Positions 1-10,219 are shown, counted from the stretch's first letter. The stretch is 64,000 nucleotides of DNA from an uncultured Methanobrevibacter sp. (GCF_947170395.1 NZ_CAMVTE010000003.1:1-64000); one strand, 5' to 3'. Notes: a model not told the origin generated them from the sequence alone. Numbers and translations are program-made.

Positions 1-485
1 CCGCTGGAGAAATCGCAGATGGTGTATTAATTAACGCATCTAACCCTAAAGATTATGAAGCAGCTATGCCTATGATCAAAAAAGGTATTGAAGCAGCTGG
101 TGGAGACAAAGCATTTGATGTAGGTGCATACACTGCAACTTCCATCGGACCTGACTCAGACGCAGCTAAAAACGCAGCTAAAATTGTAGTTGCATTTATT
201 GCAGCAGGTTCCCCACCTCCAGTTATCGAAAGACACGGATTACCTGAAGGATTCAACACCCAAATGGGTGAATTCTTAGCTAAAGGTGACTTCGGTGGAG
301 CTATCGGTGCTGTAACTGACGAAGCATTAGACGCATTCTCAGTATGTGGTACTCCTGATGAGTTCATTCCAAAAATTGAAGGCTTAGCTGAAATGGGTGT
401 AACTCAATACGTAGCAGGTTCCCCTGTTGGTAAAAACGTAGAAGAATCCATTAAATTATTAGGAGACGTAATTGCAAGTTTCTAA
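1..485 (+). CDS. mer: F420-dependent methylenetetrahydromethanopterin reductase, C-terminal half (cut by window edge)
   Basis: Mer reduces methylene-H4MPT to methyl-H4MPT with F420H2 in the cytoplasmic CO2-reduction pathway of methanogenesis. Only about the last 160 residues are visible. The frame is open to base 3, so the ATG used by the ORF track at 66 is internal. The stretch [15 protein letters not shown] and the end [21 protein letters not shown] are typical of the C-terminal part of this luciferase-like TIM-barrel family, whose members are about 320 residues long. Family assignment is by recognition of the sequence. A T-rich terminator follows directly, so the transcript probably ends here. 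Confidence 0.95.
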   Translation, partial: AGEIADGVLINASNPKDYEAAMPMIKKGIEAAGGDKAFDVGAYTATSIGPDSDAAKNAAKIVVAFIAAGSPPPVIERHGLPEGFNTQMGEFLAKGDFGGAIGAVTDEALDAFSVCGTPDEFIPKIEGLAEMGVTQYVAGSPVGKNVEESIKLLGDVIASF

Positions 486-496
486 ACTTGCTTACT

Positions 497-516
497 CTTT
501 CTTTTTTTATTTTTTT
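497..516 (+). terminator. oligo-T terminator of mer
   Basis: Three closely spaced T runs follow the mer stop codon. Oligo-T stretches without an obligatory hairpin are the usual archaeal terminator, and a highly expressed methanogenesis gene is expected to have one. Confidence 0.6.
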
Positions 517-623
517 AAACCATTATACACAACTTAACAACAAAACTATTTTTCAACAACAATTTTAATTATAAAAAAATCCTAATTATATAATATTATA
601 ATTATTATATTGCAGGTATTATA

Positions 624-1706
624 ATGGAAATTGAAAATTTATGTAAAGACATTAGACAAAGAGCTTTTGAGAGAAAAGATCCAAAAACTCCAGAACAGGT
701 TGGGGCAAGTTGGTATAATGATGACTTGACTTATGATGGTGTTTCAAAAACATTATTTATCATATTGCCTACACCAGGATGTGCTTGGGCACTTGGTGAC
801 AGTGGCGGATGCACAATGTGCAGTTACGTTTCAGACTGTACATTAGAGCCAATAGATACCGAAACAATTTTAAGGATTTTCAACCAGCATCTCGAAAGGC
901 ATCCAATAGCTGAAGAGGATAAGATTTCAGTGAAACTGTTTGCTTCAGGAAGTTTTTTAAACCCATATGAACTTCCAAAGGATGCTCGTGATGAAATTCT
1001 AAAAACATTGGTTAATTTAGGTAATGTGACTGAAATCATTGTCGAGTCAAGACCGGAATATGTTAAAGAGGATGTTCTGGATGAGATTTTTGAAATTATC
1101 GGAGATACACTGTTTGAAGTAAGCATTGGCCTTGAAACATCCAATGACTATACTCGTCTTAAAAAAATCAACAAAGGTTTTACCCGCCAGGACTTTGAAG
1201 ATGCAGTGAAACTAATGCAGAATCTAAAGGAGACTAAAGGATACAATTTAAAATCAAAAGCATATATCTTTGTAAAACCAATTTTGGTATCTGAAAAGCA
1301 AGCCATTGAAGAAGCAATAGAAACTGCAAGATATTGCGATTCAATTGGAGTAAACCGACTTTCATTTTGCCCTGCAACAATACATGGAGGAACTGTAATT
1401 GAAAGGTTCTGGAGAAAGGGTGCATATCAGCCACCATGGATCTGGTCATGTATTGAAATAATTAATACCGTTAGGGATGAACTAGACATACCCGCCCTTT
1501 TAGATACTTCCGGATTTGGATCTAGACGTGGTCCATACAATTGTAAAAAATGTAATAAAGATTTAAAACATATGATAATAGCTAACAATTTAACTCAAAG
1601 TAAAATAGAGCATGATTGTGAATGTAAAAGAGAATGGTTAGCTGAAATAGAAAATTGCGATATGAATAATTCAACTGTTGAAATAAAGCATATCCCATTA
1701 TATTAA
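624..1706 (+). CDS. archaeosine biosynthesis radical SAM protein (RaSEA)
   Basis: RaSEA works with ArcS on tRNA position 15, turning the lysine-adduct of preQ0 into archaeosine. The protein has a radical-SAM core with the family's unusual spacing: C53-x9-C-x2-C (PGCAWALGDSGGCTMCSY) instead of CxxxCxxC. The segments EVSIGLETSNDYTR and FCPATIHGGTVIERFW fit the same family, and a cysteine pair (CKKC) sits near residue 310. Length (360 aa) is normal. The ATG is preceded by AGGTATT. It stands alone between mer and a peptidase gene. The archaeosine role is established for the family; assignment here is from motif and overall likeness. Confidence 0.85.
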   Translation: MEIENLCKDIRQRAFERKDPKTPEQVGASWYNDDLTYDGVSKTLFIILPTPGCAWALGDSGGCTMCSYVSDCTLEPIDTETILRIFNQHLERHPIAEEDKISVKLFASGSFLNPYELPKDARDEILKTLVNLGNVTEIIVESRPEYVKEDVLDEIFEIIGDTLFEVSIGLETSNDYTRLKKINKGFTRQDFEDAVKLMQNLKETKGYNLKSKAYIFVKPILVSEKQAIEEAIETARYCDSIGVNRLSFCPATIHGGTVIERFWRKGAYQPPWIWSCIEIINTVRDELDIPALLDTSGFGSRRGPYNCKKCNKDLKHMIIANNLTQSKIEHDCECKREWLAEIENCDMNNSTVEIKHIPLY

Positions 1707-1737
1707 TTGATTTCTAGATTACTTAAGGAGAAATTCA

Positions 1738-3558
1738 ATGTTGGAGTTAAAATATTCATCAAAAAAATTGATATTTTTAGTTTTATGCGTGCTGTTAATG
1801 TGTAGCATGCAGGCCTGTGCAGCATGTACTGCAGTATATGTGGGTCCAGAAGTTAGCGATGACGGTTCAATAATTGTTGCCAGAACAAATGATTATCCTC
1901 AAACTTGGGGAAATCATGTCACAGTGACTCCTAGAGTAGAGAATGAATCTGGTCGACTTATGCCCGTAAGTGTGGATGGAACCGTAAAAACAGAACTTCC
2001 TGAAACCACCTATCAATACACCGCAACACCATATATGAATAGTACAATAGCGTCCAACAAAGAGGCAGTTTATGATGCGGCTGCATGCACTAATGAATAC
2101 GGTGTAGCCATGACCATGTCTGTTACAGCATTTCCAATCGATAATGCATTGGAAGCTGACCCATTAGTAGAAGATGGGCTTTGTGAAGATGCCGCTACAG
2201 ATCTTGTGATTTGTCAGAGCAAAACGGCTAGAGAAGCTGTAGAGGTTCTTTTGGGAATCATTGATAAATATGGCAGTAGCGAGTCAAATATTGCTCTCAT
2301 TGCTGATCAGAGTGAAGCGTGGTATGTGGAGATGTATACTGGACATCAGTATGCTGCAGTAAAATTGCCGGCAGACAAAGTATCCGTTTTTGGTAATGAG
2401 TATTGTTTAGAGTACTTATCTGATTTTGATGAATTTATTATATCTAAAGGATTAATTAGTCTTGCAGAGGAAAATGGTTTTGCCATATATGGTAAAAATG
2501 GTGAAATCAATCTGTTTGAAACATATTCCGGATTTACTCTAGATTACGGGCATCTGAGGACTTGGATTGGACACCAACTTCTAGCACCTTCAAAATTCAG
2601 TGCAGATTACAATCCTTACACCATATATCCGCTCTGTTTTACACCAGATAAGAAGGTTTCAGTGCAAGACGTCTGTCAAATTTTACGTAATAGATACGAA
2701 GGAACCGAATATTCTCCTGATGAGACCGGTAGAACCGATGTATATGCAATTGGAAATGATGTTACTCTAAGTGCCCATGTAATACAGGTGTTTCCAGACC
2801 TTCCAGCAGAAATGTCATGCGTTAGCTGGGTTAGTTCTGGTCCAGAACTTTATGGAGTGTTTGTACCAATATCCAATGCTTGTATAAATGTCAGTGAAGC
2901 TTATGGAGCTAATCAACCTGCAGAGGATATGGGAGTGTTTGATACAGATAAATACCCATATTATGTCTTTAAAGAACTTTGCACTCGCTGTATAGGACCC
3001 GACCGCTACAATATTTATGGTCAACCTGTGCAAGAGTACTGGTATAATTTTGAAAGTAATATGTTTGCTGGAATGAGTGAAGTACTCGCACAAGCGGCAG
3101 AAATGGAGGATAGCAATGCCCGAGCAATTTATATTACTTCATACTGTAATGATATGCAGACCAAAGCATTCAAAGAAGCAAAACAACTACTGAAAGTCAT
3201 CCCCCCACTCGCACCTCCTGAAAAAACAATTGCTGAAAATTTAACCAGCAATTCTACTGAAATTGAATACGCTACTGCATTAAAAGACAATAATGGAATT
3301 GCGACAGCTAATGAAAGTACTACAACTGCAATTAATGATGCCAATGCCAACAGCAAAATCTATGATAAGCCGGCTAATGAAAGTACTATAACTGCAATTA
3401 ATGGAGAAAATAACACACACAACCACGATGAAAATACGACTATTGCAATGAACATTAACTTAAACAATGTTGAATATATTATAGCCATGATTTCAATTAT
3501 TACAATGATTATCATTGCGGCAATATTTCTTAAAAAATACAAATATTCAAGCAGTTAA
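1738..3558 (+). CDS. surface-anchored C69-family (U34) dipeptidase
   Basis: An N-terminal hydrophobic signal (LIFLVLCVLLMCSMQACA) ends just before C30, which begins CTAVYVGPEVSDDGS. This is the N-terminal nucleophile motif of family C69 dipeptidases, where cleavage exposes the catalytic cysteine. ARTNDY follows near residue 48, as in the family. After the catalytic domain come about 80 residues rich in Asn, Thr and Glu with an imprecise internal repeat (ANESTTTAIND / ANESTITAING). A C-terminal membrane helix (IIAMISIITMIIIAAIF) and a basic tail complete the protein. It should hydrolyse small peptides outside the cell while anchored to the membrane. An AAGGAG site precedes the start. Confidence 0.8.
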   Translation: MLELKYSSKKLIFLVLCVLLMCSMQACAACTAVYVGPEVSDDGSIIVARTNDYPQTWGNHVTVTPRVENESGRLMPVSVDGTVKTELPETTYQYTATPYMNSTIASNKEAVYDAAACTNEYGVAMTMSVTAFPIDNALEADPLVEDGLCEDAATDLVICQSKTAREAVEVLLGIIDKYGSSESNIALIADQSEAWYVEMYTGHQYAAVKLPADKVSVFGNEYCLEYLSDFDEFIISKGLISLAEENGFAIYGKNGEINLFETYSGFTLDYGHLRTWIGHQLLAPSKFSADYNPYTIYPLCFTPDKKVSVQDVCQILRNRYEGTEYSPDETGRTDVYAIGNDVTLSAHVIQVFPDLPAEMSCVSWVSSGPELYGVFVPISNACINVSEAYGANQPAEDMGVFDTDKYPYYVFKELCTRCIGPDRYNIYGQPVQEYWYNFESNMFAGMSEVLAQAAEMEDSNARAIYITSYCNDMQTKAFKEAKQLLKVIPPLAPPEKTIAENLTSNSTEIEYATALKDNNGIATANESTTTAINDANANSKIYDKPANESTITAINGENNTHNHDENTTIAMNINLNNVEYIIAMISIITMIIIAAIFLKKYKYSSS

Positions 3559-3683
3559 TGTCAATGTTTTGCCCATTTATATTGGTAAATCATTAAGAAC
3601 GGATTTCATTGCAGAATTATGTTAGATTAATTTTATATAATTAAAAAATGAAATAATAAATTAAATACTTTGGAGAGAATTAC

Positions 3684-4166
3684 ATGAAAACTAAATTCAT
3701 TAGTTTACTGGCAATACTATTAGGAATGGTAATTATCATATTTCCAGTGCTCGGAGTTATTGGGGTAAGTTCGTTAATTGGATTATCCGTATTGTTAGTA
3801 TCCATTTATTTACTTGTATTAGGAGTATCCATAATAGACTATAATACAAGTGGTGCCATAATTGATTTGATTTTAGGTTTGCTGCTATTATTCTTAAGTA
3901 TCGGTTTAATATTCAATCCAACACTCCTTGGATTTTTAACTGAAATCTCATTATACTTTGCAGGAATAATGTTAATAATCGTTGGACTAGCTTCCCTTAT
4001 TAACAACCGCAGCAGCAGATATGGATTTTACATTGGCATATCAGGAATAATTCTTGGCGTATTATACATAATTATTGGAACCTACCTCGCAAATCCAATT
4101 ATTCTCGGCTCATTAATTGGAATATGGTTGGTAATAAGCGGTATATTAAAATTAATGGATAGATAA
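3684..4166 (+). CDS. DUF308/HdeD-like integral membrane protein
   Basis: The 160 residues are almost entirely hydrophobic and form about six short membrane segments separated by Gly/Asn turns (for example GVIGVSSLIGLSVLLVSIYLLVLG). This internally repetitive pattern is typical of the DUF308 (HdeD-like) family, whose biochemical function is unknown. GGAGAG precedes the ATG. It stands between the peptidase and the nucleotidyltransferase gene with a short T-rich gap downstream, so it could be its own unit. Confidence 0.6.
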   Translation: MKTKFISLLAILLGMVIIIFPVLGVIGVSSLIGLSVLLVSIYLLVLGVSIIDYNTSGAIIDLILGLLLLFLSIGLIFNPTLLGFLTEISLYFAGIMLIIVGLASLINNRSSRYGFYIGISGIILGVLYIIIGTYLANPIILGSLIGIWLVISGILKLMDR

Positions 4167-4200
4167 ACTATCCTTCTCTTTTTATTTTTTGGTGTTAATA

Positions 4201-5463
4201 TTGATTGGAATTAGTGCAGATTTTGACCCCGTGCATAAGGGTCATGAAAGATTAATCAGAGAAGCTCAAAAAATTGCGGCTAAAGAAGATAAAAAAGTTG
4301 TTGTGTATTTGAACAAGGGCTATAGTGCAAATCATGCTCCATTTTTTGTTGATTATGAAGCTCGTCGTGAAATGGTGCTGGCTTTAGGTGTTGATGAAGT
4401 CAGGTCTTTTGAAGGCCTTCACCACAGGCTTGTTTTGTCATATAGCGTTCCAATCAGACTTAAACAAATGATTGATGATGGAGTTACTGACTACATCACC
4501 TCAGCAAGCATATCTCTAGATGAAATCAAATCAAAGGCCCAGAAGTTTATTGATGAGGGAAATTTTGTCGGAATGCCTAAGCACTACACAAATAGAAATG
4601 AAATTCGTTGGTATGCATTAAATGAATTTTTAGGCTCTAAACTAAAGTTTCACATTGTCACGGAACTTGACAAATCCAAATACTCCGGAAGGCTAATCAG
4701 GCAATCAATCATAGATAATGGAATGGCAATCCCCTCAAATGTTTATAAGCTAGTTCCAAAAACTACCATCGAAATTCTCGAACGCGAAATTGCTTTAGGA
4801 AATATTCCCGGCCAGAGGAACTGGAACGAGATTTACAAAAGAATGAATACCTACTCAAGAGGAAATCTCGAAAAGATAGCTTACCTTAATGGAAAAACGA
4901 TTAATGAGATTATTAAAAGAAGAGTATATAGAGACCCCGAATCCATTTGGGCTGTTTTTAGAAGATCTGATTACGGACCAGTAATGACCCGTCTTGCAAT
5001 CAGTGCAATTGAAGAAAATGTTACAAAAAGGGAAGTAATGGATTTGATGAAAAGCTATGAGGATAAAGGAGTAATTCCAGATAATCAAAAAGTTCAAAGG
5101 GTAATCGATAGAGCCTGGTATGTCTCAAACAGTGAGCTTCCAGCCAAAGAAGCAAATGAAAAATTTAGAAGTGAAAGTATTGTTGTTGATAATGCCCCTA
5201 CAAGAATCGAGGCTGGATTGAATCTGACAAAATTTGAAACCAAAATTACAAAAGAAGGCATTGCTACCGATCTTTATGTTGATAAAAATGGTAAAATTTC
5301 CGTCCAGTTTAAAAGTGAGGGTAAAAAAATTAAAACTAACCTAAGATTGCCTGCAAAAGAAGTTACTTATTTAAGGTATATTATGGATTCCCATTTCATT
5401 CCGGTTAGCGGATTGATAAAACAAGCAAAAAGAGGATTTAAAGTTGAAGTTACAATTGGTTGA
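4201..5463 (+). CDS. HIGH-motif nucleotidyltransferase, TmcAL-like
   Basis: The N-terminus (MIGISADFDPVHKGHERLI) carries the HxGH motif of cytidylyltransferase-like enzymes that activate a substrate with a nucleotide. The general plan resembles tRNA(Met) cytidine acetate ligase (TmcAL) and related archaeal proteins. The C-terminal 200 residues are charged and unassigned. The ORF track starts at a TTG (4189); I prefer the TTG at 4201 because GGTGTT lies six bases upstream and the strand-1 motif then begins at once. The 3' end overlaps the convergent dehydrogenase gene by 14 bp. The substrate cannot be told from sequence; archaea mostly acetylate this tRNA base by other means. Confidence 0.6.
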   Translation: MIGISADFDPVHKGHERLIREAQKIAAKEDKKVVVYLNKGYSANHAPFFVDYEARREMVLALGVDEVRSFEGLHHRLVLSYSVPIRLKQMIDDGVTDYITSASISLDEIKSKAQKFIDEGNFVGMPKHYTNRNEIRWYALNEFLGSKLKFHIVTELDKSKYSGRLIRQSIIDNGMAIPSNVYKLVPKTTIEILEREIALGNIPGQRNWNEIYKRMNTYSRGNLEKIAYLNGKTINEIIKRRVYRDPESIWAVFRRSDYGPVMTRLAISAIEENVTKREVMDLMKSYEDKGVIPDNQKVQRVIDRAWYVSNSELPAKEANEKFRSESIVVDNAPTRIEAGLNLTKFETKITKEGIATDLYVDKNGKISVQFKSEGKKIKTNLRLPAKEVTYLRYIMDSHFIPVSGLIKQAKRGFKVEVTIG

Positions 5464-6187
5464 ATTTTTCCAATGCGGCTTTAACCATTACCAAATTTTC
5501 ATCATCAAAATAGTTAATTAACTCTTCTAATTCTTCAGACTTTCTTTTTGGATTATCTAAAGTGTTTTTAATCCTTGATAGGGAGTCATCTTTAAAATTA
5601 TCTCCTTCAGTTATAGAAACTATATCGAAAAATTCATTTTCCAGATTATTATTTTTAGCAATGTCAAAGCTTTCGATTAAAAGTGCAGTAAGTGTTTTCG
5701 TATAGCTGCTTCTAAGTAATTTTAAAAAGGCTGCATCACCAACATTCTCACTGATTATATTTACATTTAAAAACTCATTCAAAAATAGCAATTTCGAAGC
5801 AGAAACTCCAGAAATATATAATGTAGGATTATCCGAATCTATTTTACCGATTATGGCCCCATCCACCAAATCATCAACATATTCATTGATTTCCAATGTG
5901 GTTTCAGGAGAAATGTTATTCAAATCCAAATATATTCCATTTGAGAATTTCCCATATCTTTTAGCTATGCTTAATGCTGTTTTGGGTGATGCTGCTGAAA
6001 TTAAAATATCCGATATTTTGGCAACTTCTTCAAAGGTAGGCGCCACTCCAATATTGAAATCATCGATAGCTTCAATTGTTGATTTTGATCTATTCTCCGT
6101 AGAAGTGACAAATCTTATATCATTGGATTTTATTAATTGTACAATATTTTGAGAAACTTTTCCAAATCCAATCAACCCTATAATCAT
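5450..6187 (-). CDS. NAD(P)-binding 6-phosphogluconate-dehydrogenase-like protein
   Basis: A Rossmann fold opens the protein (MIIGLIGFGKVSQNIVQLI, GxGxxS at residues 7-12). A C-terminal helical domain of the DUF1932 type follows (FLKLLRSSYTKTLTALLIES). The architecture is that of beta-hydroxyacid dehydrogenases and prephenate-dehydrogenase-like reductases, but the substrate is not deducible. It is the last gene of the leftward MoxR - VWA - NcsA - ThiS - DUF89 run, 9 bp behind DUF89. GTGAT precedes the ATG. Confidence 0.6.
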   Translation of the reverse strand: MIIGLIGFGKVSQNIVQLIKSNDIRFVTSTENRSKSTIEAIDDFNIGVAPTFEEVAKISDILISAASPKTALSIAKRYGKFSNGIYLDLNNISPETTLEINEYVDDLVDGAIIGKIDSDNPTLYISGVSASKLLFLNEFLNVNIISENVGDAAFLKLLRSSYTKTLTALLIESFDIAKNNNLENEFFDIVSITEGDNFKDDSLSRIKNTLDNPKRKSEELEELINYFDDENLVMVKAALEKFNQL

Positions 6188-6196
6188 AAAATCACT

Positions 6197-7057
6197 TTAT
6201 TTTTTAAAAAGAAGCATATCTTTTAAATCAACACCAATATCACGGGCAATAGTATTGCATTTTGCACATAACAAGAAATAAACATCCTTATCAGATAAAT
6301 CAATTTCTGTTAATCCTTCATAATTTCCCATGCCTTTTGAAATTATGAATTCATGGGATTTGAAGATTTCTCTAAATTCATCTGAAATCTCACTATCAAC
6401 ATAACCTACAGTTCCGGCACCAATTTCAACAATTTCACCAAGCTCGTCAAGCCCGGCTTCCAATGCTTCAGCCATGCAGGCATCATTTAAAATCGGTTCT
6501 GATTTAACTGCAATTGTAATGTCCAAATCATATTCCTTGATTTTTGCCATTAATAACTTATCAAAAACGATCTCCCCAGTATTATCAACTAAATATAATA
6601 CCTTATCATGTTTTTTAAGTGAATTTTCAAACTCTTCAATATCCTTAACAGCTAAATCATTGCCTAAAGATTCATTAATAATTGAATCGATATCATCATC
6701 AAGAGTAAATGCTCCGAAGTCCAGAATATTTCCAATAATAGCTATTTTTACATAATTTTCCAAACTGTCGTTTTCTTTTAAAATCTCCTTGACGTGAGGT
6801 AAATATTTTAGAGCTATTTCGTTTCCTTGAATCTTTTCTTTATAATACGGGTCTTCGCAACCAGTTTTGGTTTTGATAATATTGTGCATTATGGAACCTG
6901 TTTTATTAGAATTAGTGTCCTTTGAAAAATTATCCGCCAGAAAATCAAAAATATCATTCATGATTTCAATTTTAAGCAGATCATCGTCACAAGCCAAATC
7001 CATTGCCTCACGGGCCTGTCTTAAAAAGCATGCCCCACATTCATAACTAATTTTCAA
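6197..7057 (-). CDS. DUF89 damage-control phosphatase (ARMT1-like), archaeal stand-alone type
   Basis: DUF89 enzymes are metal-dependent phosphatases thought to remove damaged or excess sugar phosphates and related metabolites. The N-terminal CxxC (YECGACFLRQ) marks the stand-alone archaeal subfamily. The metal/phosphate motif VDNTGEIVFDKLL is present near residue 158, followed by the acidic SKGMGNYEGLTE region. The start is a TTG two bases after the stop of the ThiS-like gene, whose GGGGGC end could act as ribosome-binding site, so translation is probably coupled. The exact substrate is unknown. Confidence 0.75.
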   Translation of the reverse strand: MKISYECGACFLRQAREAMDLACDDDLLKIEIMNDIFDFLADNFSKDTNSNKTGSIMHNIIKTKTGCEDPYYKEKIQGNEIALKYLPHVKEILKENDSLENYVKIAIIGNILDFGAFTLDDDIDSIINESLGNDLAVKDIEEFENSLKKHDKVLYLVDNTGEIVFDKLLMAKIKEYDLDITIAVKSEPILNDACMAEALEAGLDELGEIVEIGAGTVGYVDSEISDEFREIFKSHEFIISKGMGNYEGLTEIDLSDKDVYFLLCAKCNTIARDIGVDLKDMLLFKK

Positions 7058-7059
7058 AA

Positions 7060-7263
7060 TTAGCCCCCATAAATAATTTGAACTAACTGAATTTCATCAT
7101 CCTCATCGATTACAGTATCTTCAATTACAAGTTCCCCATTCTGTTTAGAGACAATTGTCTGAGCGGATAACTCCAAATCATTGAGCAAATCTTTAATAGT
7201 ATAATTTTCACTGGGAATTTCCCTTTCTTCATTAATGTTTTTATATTTTAAAGTAAATGACAT
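7060..7263 (-). CDS. ThiS/MoaD-family ubiquitin-like sulfur carrier (SAMP-like)
   Basis: This 67-residue beta-grasp protein ends in the diglycine IIYGG required for adenylation and thiocarboxylation. The pattern NYTIKDLLNDLELSAQTIVSKQNG is typical of ThiS/MoaD/SAMP2 proteins. It lies 4 bp after an NcsA-type tRNA thiolase. In Haloferax, SAMP2 supplies sulfur to NcsA for 2-thiouridine in tRNA, so the natural inference is that this is the sulfur carrier for the next-door enzyme. Roles in protein tagging or thiamine/molybdopterin synthesis are alternatives. Confidence 0.8.
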   Translation of the reverse strand: MSFTLKYKNINEEREIPSENYTIKDLLNDLELSAQTIVSKQNGELVIEDTVIDEDDEIQLVQIIYGG

Positions 7264-7267
7264 ATAA

Positions 7268-8185
7268 TCACAATCCTAATTCTTCTAAAAAGGAACATGC
7301 CTTGCAAAGCTCATTGGCTGAAGGTTCACCGCATATTGCGCATCTTCCATGGGCATAATCCTTTTTAAGTTCCTTTTTCAGAATGTTTTTAATTTTATCA
7401 TAACCCCTAAGGGTTGAGTATTTAATTGTAGGATGTTTTTCTGAAAGCTGATTGATTAGTTCAGAAACCTCTCCTCTAAAAGACTGCATTGCATATGGGC
7501 AGCTGTCAAAGTGAACTTCCAACTCCTTTGCAACAACGTAAAGTCCGATTTCACGTTCAGGAATTTCTCTTAAAGGTTTGATTTTAACTGTGAACTCCTC
7601 TGCTTTTGACTCCGTTTTGGCACCAAGTTTAGTCAGATTATCAGTATTTCCTTCAAGATAATTCATCATGATTGCCTGGACTTCGTCATCAAGGTTATGG
7701 CCTGTTGCAATCTTTGTAGCTCCCATCTCACGGGCTGCCTTGTTAATGATGGTGCGTCTGAATACTCCGCAGTATGTGCAGGATCCCTTATGGTTATCTT
7801 TCTGCATTATCTCATCTAGAGTGATTCCATATTCGTCCTTAAGGGATACCACCTTATGTTCAATGCCCAGCCTTTCGGCATGCCTGAGAGCAATATCCAC
7901 ACCGTCCTGGCGGTAATTGTCAATTCCTTCATCAACAGTTACAGCGCAAATATCTATGATGTTTCGCTTTCTGTAGGAGTTTAAAATTTCCAAAACTGTC
8001 ACGCTGTCTTTTCCGCCTGAAAGCGCTACCAAAACCTTATCTCCTCTGTTAAGCAACTTTTCTTTTTTGATTGTTTTTATAACTTTTTTTTCAATAGATT
8101 CAATGAAACAGTCTTTGCATAACAATTGCCCTGACTGCTGCTTTTTGATAATGACTTTAGGATTTCCACATTTACTGCACTGCAT
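7268..8185 (-). CDS. ncsA: tRNA 2-thiolation enzyme NcsA/Ncs6 type (TIGR00269 family)
   Basis: The enzyme adenylates U34 of tRNA and replaces the oxygen with sulfur. Domains in order: N-terminal zinc finger (CSKCG...CKDC), PP-loop ATPase with LSGGKDS near residue 55, a cysteine pair ([11 protein letters not shown]) and a third cysteine (DSCPYA) expected to hold a catalytic Fe-S cluster, and a C-terminal zinc finger ([16 protein letters not shown]). All key residues are present and the length is normal. It is embedded in a MoxR - VWA - NcsA - ThiS - DUF89 operon. The ThiS-like protein downstream is the probable sulfur donor. Confidence 0.85.
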   Translation of the reverse strand: MQCSKCGNPKVIIKKQQSGQLLCKDCFIESIEKKVIKTIKKEKLLNRGDKVLVALSGGKDSVTVLEILNSYRKRNIIDICAVTVDEGIDNYRQDGVDIALRHAERLGIEHKVVSLKDEYGITLDEIMQKDNHKGSCTYCGVFRRTIINKAAREMGATKIATGHNLDDEVQAIMMNYLEGNTDNLTKLGAKTESKAEEFTVKIKPLREIPEREIGLYVVAKELEVHFDSCPYAMQSFRGEVSELINQLSEKHPTIKYSTLRGYDKIKNILKKELKKDYAHGRCAICGEPSANELCKACSFLEELGL

Positions 8186-8193
8186 AATAATAC

Positions 8194-9348
8194 CTACATC
8201 TGTTCTACAAATCTTGCCAACTGGTTTAGGGTGTTGACTTCAAAAACCTGTGCTCCCGCATCCCTATACAATGAAACACAACTGTCAACTACATCCCATT
8301 TATTTCTGTCTTCAGGGTTTAGAATAATAAGCTTTTTGGAATCTCTCACCATTTCCTCAACGAGTTCCACACTGGCAGGAACACCATGGACCTTCGGACC
8401 TGCCCAGTCCCTGCAGTCAGATAAAATAATTATATAAGACTTATTGTTAATATTTGCAACCTCCTGAAACTGCTTGAATGCGGAATACATATCGGAGGTA
8501 CCATGAACCATCATGTTTTTTACACGCATATCCTTAACTTTTACAAATGAATCAATCAAGTATTCTTCCTTTAAGGCTTTGGTAGTTTCAATTACCTTAT
8601 TGTCAAATTCGAATGTTCTTGAACGCTTAAAAGCAGTTTGCGCTGAAAACATCAGCATGAAAAACCAGCTACTGATCCATTCGCATGACCCGCTGATGTC
8701 ATTTAAAAACAAATGCTCATTTTTATGAGGTCTAGGTTTCGCCTTTACAAGCTCCAACGGCACTCCACCATATTTTAAGTTAGCTCGGATGGTTCTTCGA
8801 ATATCAATCTTGTTGGAATGGGTTTGAGTTTTTCTTCTTGAACGTTTATTTGCTATTTTTTTACCCAACCTTTGACATATTTCAAGCATTCTCGGGTCGA
8901 ATCTATTCAGCTTTGTCAAATCCTTATTCATCAGCTCGCCGTCACGTTCAAGCTGCTTGACTTCATCCAAAAGAGGCTGGCCGGAAAGCATTTTTAATTT
9001 TTCATTTTCTGCCTTTTCCTTATTGATTTTTTGAAAAGTATTATTTTGCTTTTTGATAATATATTTATTTGATTTAGGGCCTCTTCCCCTATATGCTTTA
9101 CCCATCTCCAGTTGCTGGTCAGATTCTTTTTTAACTTCCTTTTTAAAAATTTCTTCAAAAACCTTATTGAATTTAGGGATGTCATATCTGTCTTTAACAT
9201 ATATTGCCATCAAAGCTGTTTTTAACAGCTGCCTGTCATCTTCACCTAAATCCATATAAATCCTAACAGCTGATTGTGTGCTTCTAACACTTACTGGCAA
9301 ACCTTCACTTCTAAGCTGAGAGGACAAATTTGCAATTTTTGAAATCAT
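8194..9348 (-). CDS. VWA-domain protein, CoxE-like MoxR partner
   Basis: The C-terminal half is a von Willebrand factor A domain. The MIDAS metal site DISGS is visible near residue 217 and the later [11 protein letters not shown] strand fits the fold. The N-terminal half (about 170 residues) is charged, partly coiled and very basic ([14 protein letters not shown]). It starts one base after the MoxR ATPase stop. MoxR-VWA pairs are known as metal-chelatase-like chaperones that remodel or insert cofactors into client proteins. The client is not evident; the genes that follow concern tRNA thiolation and metabolite repair. Confidence 0.75.
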   Translation of the reverse strand: MISKIANLSSQLRSEGLPVSVRSTQSAVRIYMDLGEDDRQLLKTALMAIYVKDRYDIPKFNKVFEEIFKKEVKKESDQQLEMGKAYRGRGPKSNKYIIKKQNNTFQKINKEKAENEKLKMLSGQPLLDEVKQLERDGELMNKDLTKLNRFDPRMLEICQRLGKKIANKRSRRKTQTHSNKIDIRRTIRANLKYGGVPLELVKAKPRPHKNEHLFLNDISGSCEWISSWFFMLMFSAQTAFKRSRTFEFDNKVIETTKALKEEYLIDSFVKVKDMRVKNMMVHGTSDMYSAFKQFQEVANINNKSYIIILSDCRDWAGPKVHGVPASVELVEEMVRDSKKLIILNPEDRNKWDVVDSCVSLYRDAGAQVFEVNTLNQLARFVEQM

Positions 9349-9349
9349 C

Positions 9350-10219
9350 TTATCGTTTATTTAAAATGTCCTTAATGACTCTTTTTTTATCACTTTCGGT
9401 TTTAATTGCCACACCAATACTGCTTTCCAGTGATTCATCCATGTTTTTAGTTCCCAAATTAGAAACTGATTTAACCCAATCAACAGTTCCTCTTACAGAA
9501 GGTTTTTTCATTAAATTAAGATTACGTATATCATGAACCAATCTAACAATCTTTGAGACAACTTCATCATCCGCTTCAGGTATTTTAGATTTGACAATTT
9601 CAATTTCCCGCTCAACAGTAGGATAAGGAATATATAAAAATAAACATCTGTCTTTGGTTTCATCAAGAAGAGACCTTTGTGAATTTGAAGTTAAAATCAC
9701 TATCAAATCATTTTGAAGCTGGAATGTTCCGAGGTCATTGATAGTAATTTCCTGCTCACCCAATGCCTGAAGTAAAAAGCTTTCCACTTCCTCATCAGCC
9801 TTATCAATTTCATCTATCAACAATACTGAATCAGCATCATTTAAAAACGCATTAAGCAAAGGCCTTCTTATAAAGTATTCCTCATCAAATATTTTTTCTT
9901 CAGTGTTTGATTCATTTCTAGCGGCTTCAAGATGCAGCAATTGCTTTTGGTAATTCCACTCCCCTACAATCTGCTCAAATGTAATTCCCTCATAACATTG
10001 AATCCTGAAGAAATCTCTTTCAAATGCTTTAGCAATTACTTTTGCAAGTTCAGTTTTTCCAACACCCGGAGGCCCTTCAATAAGCATAGGTTTTCCTAAA
10101 AGAAAAGATAAATAAACTGTAGTTGATATCTCATTATTTGAGACATAATCTGAGTTTAAAAGTAATTTATCTATGTCTTTTATTGTCATGTTTTCTGTCT
10201 GCAAGATTTTACCTTCCAT
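9350..10219 (-). CDS. MoxR-type AAA+ ATPase
   Basis: Walker A ([12 protein letters not shown], about residue 57), Walker B ([12 protein letters not shown]), sensor 1 (ILTSNS) and the MoxR-specific spacing are present, followed by the small helical lid domain. MoxR ATPases act with VWA proteins as chaperones for maturation of specific complexes. It heads a six-gene leftward operon and is separated from the divergent small membrane protein gene by an AT-rich region. Length (289 aa) is typical of the family. Confidence 0.85.
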   Translation of the reverse strand: MEGKILQTENMTIKDIDKLLLNSDYVSNNEISTTVYLSFLLGKPMLIEGPPGVGKTELAKVIAKAFERDFFRIQCYEGITFEQIVGEWNYQKQLLHLEAARNESNTEEKIFDEEYFIRRPLLNAFLNDADSVLLIDEIDKADEEVESFLLQALGEQEITINDLGTFQLQNDLIVILTSNSQRSLLDETKDRCLFLYIPYPTVEREIEIVKSKIPEADDEVVSKIVRLVHDIRNLNLMKKPSVRGTVDWVKSVSNLGTKNMDESLESSIGVAIKTESDKKRVIKDILNKR

